A stretch of 64,000 bases of DNA from Neochlamydia sp. AcF84 (GTDB lineage: Bacteria; Chlamydiota; Chlamydiia; Chlamydiales; Parachlamydiaceae): assembly GCF_011087585.1 (NCBI RefSeq), contig NZ_VJOT01000044.1, forward strand, positions 1 to 64,000, given 5' to 3'. Under the pieces are notes generated by a model. The model did no database searches. It was not told the DNA's origin and saw only the letters and a program-made list of their open reading frames with translations. Every line of letters starts with the position of its first letter. Position 1 is the stretch's first letter. The position numbers were made by a program, and so were the translations under genes. Shown here piece after piece: positions 57,708 to 64,000 of this stretch.

Positions 57708-58337
57708 ATGTTTGAAGAAGAATCATTCTCATTATCACCAGTTAATTTTTTTCAATTGAAAGGTGATTGTCATTATGCTCCTAAAGGTATTAGCGGCCAG
57801 AAGTATTTGCTAGCAGATACTAGCCACCTTTGTGGGGAAGAGCATTTTGCTAAAGTTTCTTTAGGATGGAATGAGCAAGGTCTGGAGTGCTTAGTGGCAG
57901 TCTTACAGCCGTTTAAGCAAGCTTATCATCCTGATATAAGCCGAGGCGATAGTGTCGAATTGATGATTGATACTCGGGATGTGAAAACATCCGGATTTAA
58001 CACACGCTTTTGCCATCATTTTTTCTTTTTACCAGAAGCTGTTGATGGCATCCAAGCGGGTGAAATGACACGCTTTAGAACCGAAGATAAGCATGAACTT
58101 TGCGATTCTAACGAGTTGAAAGTCAGCAGCCAGCTTTCTTCTCAAAGTTATACACTGAAAATTTCTATTCCTAGCCATTGCTTGGTCGGCTACGATCCCG
58201 AGCAATTTGATCGCTTAGGGTTTACTTATAGAGTTAATCGTAAAAATGATTCTCCCCAACATTTTTCGGTGATCACTCGTGACTTTCAAATTGAACAACA
58301 ACCTTCCTTGTGGAGCAGTTTAAGCTTGGTTAAGTAG
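57708..58337 (+). CDS. CBM9/DOMON-like beta-sandwich domain protein
   Basis: A protein of 209 residues without signal peptide. GDSVELMIDTRDVKTSG followed by FNTRFCHHFFFLP, and near the end LGFTYRVNR with QHFSV, match the pattern of family 9 carbohydrate-binding-like domains (GDxxELxxDTRD). The single domain fills the protein. Ligand and role are unknown; such domains bind sugars or, in DOMON proteins, heme. It stands alone, about 115 bases after the PpiD-like gene on the same strand. Confidence 0.65.
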   Translation: MFEEESFSLSPVNFFQLKGDCHYAPKGISGQKYLLADTSHLCGEEHFAKVSLGWNEQGLECLVAVLQPFKQAYHPDISRGDSVELMIDTRDVKTSGFNTRFCHHFFFLPEAVDGIQAGEMTRFRTEDKHELCDSNELKVSSQLSSQSYTLKISIPSHCLVGYDPEQFDRLGFTYRVNRKNDSPQHFSVITRDFQIEQQPSLWSSLSLVK

Positions 58338-58627
58338 AGACAAAACCATTTTTTCTAAACTATCCATGGCGACATAGGATTCTTTAAATAAATGCTAAAA
58401 AGGAACCCATTTCGCCATAAGCATAAATCCGAGCTAGCTAGGAGGGACCCCTGGGGGATTAGGAAAGTAGAGATTGTTCAATGATCTAACATTTTTATTA
58501 TAGGGATGCCGCTTAAAAGATCGTGCAAGTTATAAAGATTTAAAGTTGGGAAATGCGGTAAAAAGGTAACCTCCTTAACTTAGTGCAAATTAAAATTATA
58601 AAAATGGCTTTTTTTCTAGGAGAAAAA

Positions 58628-58987
58628 ATGAAATTTGCTGATACGCATGAATGGATTAAAGTTACAGATCGCGTGGGAACTGTAGGCATTTCTAAGCATG
58701 CACAGAAAGAATTGGGCGAGATCGTCTATGTAGAATTGCCGAGAATTGGCAAAAAAGCAAAGGCTGGCGAAGAAGCTGCTGTTCTTGAATCTACTAAAGC
58801 TGCTACGGATATCTATTCCCCTGTTTCAGGCACCATTGCAGAGGTTAACACTGCTCTGTCTTCGGCACCAGACCTAGTAAATACCTCACCTGAAAAGGAG
58901 GGCTGGCTTTATAAGATAGAAATGGATAATTTAGAAGAGCTTGATAGGCTTATGAATTCCTCTGAATACTATGCCAAATTTTCTTGA
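58628..58987 (+). CDS. gcvH: Glycine cleavage system H-like protein
   Basis: The protein is 119 residues from the ATG at 58628 (AGGAG just upstream); the frame reaches 58583, but the family starts at MKFADTHEWIKV. The lipoyl-lysine is in AVLESTKAATDIYSPVSG. H protein carries the methylamine intermediate between GcvP, GcvT and GcvL. No gcvP or gcvT is in the window, and Chlamydia has H without the full system, so a lipoyl-carrier role outside glycine cleavage is possible. A lipoate ligase lies upstream. Confidence 0.93.
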   Translation: MKFADTHEWIKVTDRVGTVGISKHAQKELGEIVYVELPRIGKKAKAGEEAAVLESTKAATDIYSPVSGTIAEVNTALSSAPDLVNTSPEKEGWLYKIEMDNLEELDRLMNSSEYYAKFS

Positions 58988-59102
58988 GCAATGGATGATG
59001 TATCCAATAAAACAGATTTTTCGAAATCCTACATGGTAAAAAAAAATTTAGAAAAAGTGGTCTATTATTTGTCTAGCGACTACTCTTTTCAGTAAAGTTT
59101 GC

Positions 59103-59426
59103 CTAGCCTAAACTAATAATCTTTGCTAGCTTTTCCTCCGGGGAAAGCTGATCATACTCATCTTTTTCTCTCCAGTAATAACCCTGTTGCTGCAATCCAT
59201 GGATAAAGTAAAATTGCTCAAAAACTTTAGCAAAAATGGCTTTATCTTCATTGGGATAAATATACCAGCCAGTATGATATTGCTCTTTAAACTCTTTGGA
59301 AACAGTAATTCCCGAAGCAGTAATAGCATCAAGCATCCATTTCTCATGAATCTTTACTTCTACATCCGGGATTAACTCCGCTGCTATAGCTTGATTGCGC
59401 GGATTAATTAAAAGCTTTATTTGCAT
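59103..59426 (-). CDS. Small hypothetical protein
   Basis: I do not recognise this 107-residue protein. It starts at ATG 59426 with GAGAG upstream (the frame reaches 59462). It is acidic and contains aromatic residues such as YHTGWYIYPNEDKAIFAKVF and QQQGYYWREKDEYDQ. No membrane or signal segment is seen. It follows the kinase-like gene at 59495 by 68 bases on the same strand and might be co-expressed with it, as a chaperone or partner; that is speculation. Confidence 0.6.
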   Translation of the reverse strand: MQIKLLINPRNQAIAAELIPDVEVKIHEKWMLDAITASGITVSKEFKEQYHTGWYIYPNEDKAIFAKVFEQFYFIHGLQQQGYYWREKDEYDQLSPEEKLAKIISLG

Positions 59427-59494
59427 ATTTTTTCTCTCAATTACTTTATTTAAAGTTAGCATTTATTATTTTTTTATAAAAGCGGAGAGTTTGA

Positions 59495-61117
59495 TTAATA
59501 ATCATCAAAACCCTCCTCCTGCCCCTCAAGCTTCTGATTCCACTTTTCCATAAGTTGCTTGACTATCCCTAAAGAGTTTTTATTTTCTTTAATGGCTTTT
59601 TCTAAGGTGTGGCAAGCTTCATTCATCCATTCAAGCGCTTCTTTTGGCATCTCGCGGCTTTGCATATATTTTGCATAGCCTTCTCTTGCTTTATTATCCA
59701 CTAATTTTATTAAATTCTGATCGAATGGTCTCTTAAATGCAGGGTGAGACAAATACTCCATTTTCAAGGGTTCTCCTATGCCTTTAAAGCAGCGATCGTG
59801 GTCAATACCATAAGCTTTATATTGAACGGGAGAGGTGTTTTCTATGGCTTTGTATAAGATATTGCCTGAATGTCTATCGCCATTGCCAAAGATAAGGTCA
59901 AAAATAGCCAGAGCGTGTATTTCTCGATTGGAGACAGTTGCTTGCATTTGCTCTATTTCGGAGGTGCTTTTGGCGTCTTGAAGAAAAAGCTGAGCTGAGC
60001 CTTGCCAGTTGTTAAAATTGATTTGTACTGTCTTTGGAATAGGAAACAAGCCATTTGAGTTAACACCCGAAGCTGCTTGTTCTCTGCTACCCATCGTAGG
60101 ATCTTGGCTAAAATTGTCTTGTATACAGGGCTTGAATATAAAAAGTTGCTGGCCCTTAGCCTGTAAAATGTATGTCTCGTTAACATTTGTGCTTCCGAGA
60201 GCGTGAGTACTTAGAAGAGGAAATTGTTTTAGCCCCTCTTGGTAATCGATGCTTTCTTTTTGGTACTTTTCATAAGCTTGCTCAAAGATATTACCAATCT
60301 CTTCGTTCATTTGTTTTATCTTTCTAAGTTGTTCTGGTATTTTGCTTGGAGGGCAGTCCCTTAAAAATCCTGGCAACCCTGGATGATAGCTGGCCGGGTT
60401 AGGTTTTTTGGCAAGATAGTCCCTTGCTGCTTGCGAAGCGTCCTCACATGTCTTATATGCAGAAAGAGCTTGAAAGCAGTCAGATAGACTTTTCACAAGA
60501 TAGGCTACATGAGGTTTTTCTGGGATTTGTTTTAATGAAGAAAAATGCTCGCTAAATTCTTTTAAAGGTTCTTCAAACAAAGCGGCATGCATGTTCTTAA
60601 TTTCTTCTCCCGTCACTGGCTTATCCAATCCAAATTTATTAGAAACCATATTAAAGATAACATTGGCAAGTTCTCTTTCTGTCTTCACCTTTTGTTGAGT
60701 AATTAATTGGTTAATCTTAGGGATGTTTTTCTTAGCTGTTGCTTGGCCAAAACACTTTTCTATTGCTTCATAGAAGGGCTGAGGATTCAAAGGTTTGTTT
60801 GAGATATCTTCTGTTTTATCTAAGGCACTACTTTGAGTAGCCTCTGCTTTGACTTTTTTGGTTGGACGCTCACCGGTAGTTTCATTCCTTGGTAAAGCTT
60901 GTTGGACTTCCAAATGCCGCTTTTTTGCCTCAAGCTCTAAGGTGTTTTTTTTATCTATCGTAGAGGTTGTTGCTTCTAATTCTTTTTCTTCAACTTCCGC
61001 GGGCGCTTCCTGGTTTTGGATACCTTTTTCTTTTTCATTCGAGGCTGTCTGCTCTGTTGAGTTAAGGAAATATTGATGATTGCCGTCCAAGCGCATGCCT
61101 AATTTTTCTGGATTCAT
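59495..61117 (-). CDS. PI3/4-kinase-like protein, candidate host-directed effector
   Basis: The protein has 540 residues. Residues 1-110 are low-complexity and Glu/Thr-rich; about 115-300 are helical. From about 305 there is a kinase core like that of PI4-kinase gamma proteins. LFIFKP holds the probable ATP lysine (Lys329), and IFGNGDRHSGNIL the catalytic loop (Asp414, Arg, His, Asn419). YGIDHDRCF holds the metal-binding Asp439. Such folds phosphorylate phosphoinositides or proteins. Amoeba-dwelling bacteria use phosphoinositide enzymes to control vacuole identity, so an effector role is inferred. GGAGG precedes the ATG. No signal peptide is present. Substrate class, lipid or protein, is undecided. 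Confidence 0.75.
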   Translation of the reverse strand: MNPEKLGMRLDGNHQYFLNSTEQTASNEKEKGIQNQEAPAEVEEKELEATTSTIDKKNTLELEAKKRHLEVQQALPRNETTGERPTKKVKAEATQSSALDKTEDISNKPLNPQPFYEAIEKCFGQATAKKNIPKINQLITQQKVKTERELANVIFNMVSNKFGLDKPVTGEEIKNMHAALFEEPLKEFSEHFSSLKQIPEKPHVAYLVKSLSDCFQALSAYKTCEDASQAARDYLAKKPNPASYHPGLPGFLRDCPPSKIPEQLRKIKQMNEEIGNIFEQAYEKYQKESIDYQEGLKQFPLLSTHALGSTNVNETYILQAKGQQLFIFKPCIQDNFSQDPTMGSREQAASGVNSNGLFPIPKTVQINFNNWQGSAQLFLQDAKSTSEIEQMQATVSNREIHALAIFDLIFGNGDRHSGNILYKAIENTSPVQYKAYGIDHDRCFKGIGEPLKMEYLSHPAFKRPFDQNLIKLVDNKAREGYAKYMQSREMPKEALEWMNEACHTLEKAIKENKNSLGIVKQLMEKWNQKLEGQEEGFDDY

Positions 61118-61316
61118 GCATTTCCTCCATCCTACTAGACTTACTTTCTTAATAAGAATTGATCTTATTAATTTAATTATAATAATTAATTTTTTAATTA
61201 TGTATACATTTTATAAAAAAAAATTTGTATTTTTAATTTTTTAGTTAAAATAGATGACGAGGAAAGAAGGGTATCACTGGAGATAAACCCGTAAGGTAGT
61301 AAGTGGGCTCCTATTC

Positions 61317-61953
61317 GTAAACGGTCACGAGATGTAAAAGTTTTTTTTAGACAACAGAAGGTGTAGGTTGCTTGGTACGACCTACTTAGATAGCATCTTT
61401 TAGAAAATCTTGAACAGATTTTCTTTGTCGATGAAGAGTTTCTATACAGCTATGCAACATCTCCCTCCACCTTTTGCCATAGATAGACTGGCTACCGAGA
61501 AATAACTTACGTGCAATGGCTAGATTTCTTAAAGATTCTTCGGTGGCATTATTGATCATAGGAATAGCAGGAGCTTCCAAGTAAGCACGGAAATATTTGA
61601 TCTGCTTTAAAAGCTTATGGCAAAACTTCCGCTTTTGGAGTAATTGAACGATTAGCTTTTTGATCAGTGGATGGTGGCTTGGAGCTATTCTTGGAATTTT
61701 GATTAAGTTCTTCTTCCAACTGGGCAATACGTGCTTCAAGCTTGGTGATTATCTTTTTTAGTCTATTCGCTAAGGCTTCTAGCTGGGCATTTTCAGCTCT
61801 TAGCTGTATAATCTCAGCCCTTAGCTCTGCATTCTCTTTAAATAGTTGCTCGTATGAAGGTTGTATACTACTCAATATATGATTAAGTAAGTATAAATTC
61901 TAAAAATTATTTTATTTATCACAAATTAATTGATAACCCCTGTGACCGCTTCC
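61317..61953 (-). mobile_element. IS66-family remnant with a deleted transposase core
   Basis: The minus-strand frame from 61875 gives an IS66 N-terminal leader with coiled coil and NSKNSSKPPSTD. From about 61620 to 61386 comes the IS66 C-terminus: LEAPAIPMINNATEESLRNL, then LFLGSQS and SVQDFL. Several hundred codons, including the catalytic core, are missing at about 61620. Candidate terminal repeats are gtaaacggtcac (61317-61328) and its inverted counterpart ggaagcggtcac (61942-61953), matching at 10 of 12 bases and starting like known IS66 ends. The right end abuts the end of an IS5 copy, so the elements are nested. The 200 bases before 61317 are AT-rich and give no gene; they probably hold the promoter of the kinase-like gene. 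Confidence 0.85.
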
Positions 61954-62002
61954 CGACTTATTAAGATCGTTTAAAATAGAGGCTATTTAACCAGGGTCTT
62001 AT

Positions 62003-62310
62003 ATGATGAGAAAACCTTATCCTAGCGATTTAAATAATCAAGAATGGCAAGGGCATGAATCTATCATATGCAAGAAATAAGCTGGTAAACCACCTAAGCA
62101 TTCTAGACAAGAGATGCTTAATGCCATCTTTTATGCTTTAAGAACAGGTTGTCAATGGGCAGATCTTCTCCATGATCTTCCTCCTTGGAAGCCGATTTAT
62201 TCTTTAATTTAAGATGGAAACCAAGTAATTTATTCGAACAGGTTAATACTTAAGAGGAAAGAGAAGCTCAAAACACGAATACCGATTAAATAAATATTTT
62301 GCAAAATGCA
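62003..62310 (+). pseudogene. IS5-family transposase remnant, copy 1 (5' part only)
   Basis: From the ATG at 62003 the frame reads MMRKPYPSDLNNQEWQG, closely matching copy 2 at 63057. It has stops at the codon after CKK and after YSLI, and the match ends near 62310. The upstream sequence (from about 61954) matches the left end of copy 2, but its terminal inverted repeat is cut by the IS66 remnant. This copy is dead. Confidence 0.8.
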
Positions 62311-62339
62311 TTTCAAGAATCTCTTGATATAGATTTCCA

Positions 62340-62867
62340 TTAGAATGCATTTCTTTCTTGAGGATTTCCTCCTAAAGCATGATATCTCGGATCTGGTTGA
62401 AAACAAGGAGCTAAAATAAAGTTTTCATACTGGGCTCTTTCAATGCTAGCATACAGCTTTCTACCGTTATAAGGAGTGAACACTCCATATATGGCTGCTA
62501 ATTCAAGACCTACCAAAGCGATTGGCGTCGTGACAATTCTTAACACATGCTTTCCAGCATCTTTTAATCTTTCTTTGAAAGAATAAGGTTTTTCACCTTC
62601 TTTATCCATCCAGAAGTGGGCAAAAGAAACTAATTTCGCAATTCTATAAGCAACATTTACTAATGATGCAATTGAATGAGCAATAGGCGTTCCCAGGGTT
62701 AGCAAAAAGCACTTAAAACCCACGCAACCCTTAGACTCATTCCAATATCTTCTTCCTGTGGTCATATCAATTAAATGTTCAGGATCTCCATCTCTCCATT
62801 GTGGGCCCTCTAAATCTGGTTTCCATGTATTAACTGGCTGATAATCTCTTAAAGTTACACTAGACAT
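62340..62867 (-). CDS. Hypothetical membrane-associated protein, possibly a Parachlamydiaceae family
   Basis: The 175-residue protein has two hydrophobic helices (about residues 52-75, FLLTLGTPIAHSIASLVNVA, and 112-130, IVTTPIALVGLELAAIYGVF). The C-terminal ends of the type GRKLYASIERAQYENFILAP and CFQPDPRYHAL resemble, from memory, a group of paralogous hypothetical proteins of environmental chlamydiae. The function is unknown. The gene lies between two IS5-family copies, and its start region (after 62867) is very AT-rich, like that of the kinase-like gene. Confidence 0.65.
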   Translation of the reverse strand: MSSVTLRDYQPVNTWKPDLEGPQWRDGDPEHLIDMTTGRRYWNESKGCVGFKCFLLTLGTPIAHSIASLVNVAYRIAKLVSFAHFWMDKEGEKPYSFKERLKDAGKHVLRIVTTPIALVGLELAAIYGVFTPYNGRKLYASIERAQYENFILAPCFQPDPRYHALGGNPQERNAF

Positions 62868-62996
62868 TTAATATCCTATAAAATGATTAAGTTTTTAATT
62901 AATTGATGCGATTATAGACTAATTAAAATTAATAATCAAAAATACTTTAATTTACTAAAAAAATTAATTAAAAATCAATTTTACTAGCGTTCGGGG

Positions 62997-63842
62997 CATT
63001 CTCTGAATTATTAAAATCGCTTAAAATATAGGCTGTTTAACCAGGAGTCTAATAGGATAAAAAAACCTTATCCTAGCGATTTAAATAATCAAGAATGGCA
63101 AGGGCTTGAACCTATCATATGCAAGAAAAAAGCTGGCAAGCTACCTAAGCGCTCTAGACAAGAGATGCTTAATGCCATCATGGATGTCTTAAAGACAGGC
63201 TGTCAATGGACAGATCTTCCGCATGATCTATCTCCTTGGAAATCGGTCTGTTCTCAATTTATAAGATGGAAACAGAGTCATTTATTCGAACAGATTAATA
63301 CTTATTTAAGGCGATCGCTTTACCAAAGCTTAAGGCAAGTTAGCAGAGCTTAAGTACAGGCTATAGTCGATAGCCAAAGTATCAAAACAGCTGAAAAAAA
63401 AGGGCTCTACGGATACGACGGCGGCAAGAAAATTAAAGGCAGGAAAAGGCACATAGTGGTGGATCACTTGGGACTGTTAATAGCAGTTGTAGTAAGTAGC
63501 GCAGCTTGTAGCGAACGAGATGGGCTAAAAGCGCTATTTTGCTATTGTCAGGGAAAAGTTTTATGGCCAAAAAAATGTTTGCCGATACAGGGTATAGCAG
63601 GGAAGAGATGAAATTAGAAGCAGCTTTGCATGGTATTGATTTAACAGCCATTAAAAGATCTAAGCTAAAAGGATTTCATCTACAAGCAAAAAGATGAATA
63701 GTAGAAAGAACATTTGCCTGGTTTGTTAAATGCCGCAGCTGAGATTGTGAGACCTTACCCAACACCAGCCAAGCATTCCTCTACTTAGCTATGATACTTC
63801 TGATGGTAATGAGAATAGCTCAATGAGTTAATTCAGAGAATG
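62997..63842 (+). mobile_element. IS5-family element, copy 2, with terminal inverted repeats
   Basis: The element of about 850 bases is bounded by a perfect 14-bp inverted repeat, CATTCTCTGAATTA at 62997-63010 and its complement at 63829-63842. It carries one transposase frame, now broken (63057-63826). Size and gene plan fit small IS5-group elements. A target duplication was looked for just outside the repeats, but none is clear. Confidence 0.85.
63057..63826 (+). pseudogene. IS5-family transposase, degenerate
   Basis: The order of a small IS5-group transposase can be read: RKPYPSDLNNQEWQG-like start, ILMLNAIMDVLKTGCQWTDLP-like region, DSQSIKTAEKKGLYGYDGGK, GRKRHIVVDHLGLLIAVVV, FADTGYSREE and IVERTFAWFVK. 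The start ATG of copy 1 is ATA here. A TAA stands at 63351-63353, and a frameshift lies in the A run at 63570-63575. TGA codons interrupt at 63695-63697 and in the final part. The gene is therefore inactive. It is more complete than copy 1, so the element may still be mobilised in trans, since both ends are intact. Confidence 0.85.
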
Positions 63843-64000
63843 TCTCTTAAATAGCGGGGAGAGGGCAAGTAAGCTAAAAGGTATGTTTTTTAATTGCTAT
63901 AGGCGTGGCTTATCAGCTTTTTAAAGGATTCTCGCTATATATCTTTTCTACCTGGGAAAATGGCATCATCTGCGTTTCTGCCTTTGATGGTTTACCTGTA

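Noticed and set aside
63866..64000. Open plus-strand stretch at the right edge reading like a hydrophobic protein (FLIAIGVAYQLFKGF)
   Set aside because: It is only about 45 codons long up to the edge, has no start codon with a ribosome site and matches nothing. It could be a truncated gene, but the window does not allow a decision.

Overview
The window looks like the chromosome of an amoeba-infecting chlamydia (Parachlamydiaceae). The leucine-rich-repeat proteins with an F-box or U-box front end point to Neochlamydia or a close relative; this placement is an inference. It rests on AT-rich DNA, housekeeping genes in orders known from Chlamydia (gpsA with the UDP-sugar pyrophosphorylase; ruvC-ruvA; mfd-alaS; hemE-hemG; ptsN-ptsN-dut-accD-sod; rnc-radA-hemC), two copies of the chlamydial secreted protease CPAF, and amoeba-type effector candidates between insertion-sequence remnants.

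Layout. 1-3.8 kb: an IS630 transposase end, an IS-associated repeat and a giant F-box/LRR gene on the minus strand. 3.8-9.7 kb: nnr, gpsA, a UDP-sugar pyrophosphorylase and a GT9 glycosyltransferase (minus). 9.8-12.9 kb: a long coiled-coil protein with ruvC and ruvA (plus). 13-19.6 kb: mfd and alaS (minus). 20.2-25.6 kb: an accessory insert between alaS and tkt, made of two tandem-repeat coiled-coil proteins with the same 63-nt period but different sequence, plus an unknown protein. 25.7-30.2 kb: tkt, hemE and hemG/hemY, joined by 4-nt overlaps, without the hemN that sits there in Chlamydia. 30.8-31.5 kb: a decayed nucleotidyltransferase-like gene. 32.3-38.6 kb: clpC and a tandem pair of CPAF paralogues, both with an intact His/Ser/Glu triad. 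38.7-44.1 kb: a second giant F-box/LRR gene, cut by an amber codon and bracketed by two remnants of the same IS5-type transposase. 44.1-47.6 kb: ptsN-like pair, dut, accD, sodA (minus). 48-49.4 kb: a U-box/LRR protein. 49.7-53.2 kb: hemC-hemD fusion, radA, rnc (minus). 53.3-59 kb: a CT296-like protein, a lipoate ligase, a PpiD/SurA-like membrane protein, a CBM9-like protein and gcvH (plus). 59.1-64 kb: a small unknown protein, a PI3/4-kinase-like protein, and a nested IS66/IS5 graveyard around a membrane protein.

Functional themes. Heme synthesis is spread over two loci (hemE, hemG/Y, hemCD); the HemC part lacks the domain carrying the cofactor cysteine. Lipoate ligase and GcvH sit close together. 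The most interesting theme is an apparent host-ubiquitin and host-signalling toolkit: two F-box/LRR proteins and one U-box/LRR protein share the same linker domain and LRR scaffold, accompanied by paired CPAF proteases and a lipid-kinase-like protein. The LRR genes are associated with IS remnants and show internal duplication in whole 69-nt LRR units. No tRNA, rRNA or CRISPR array was recognised.
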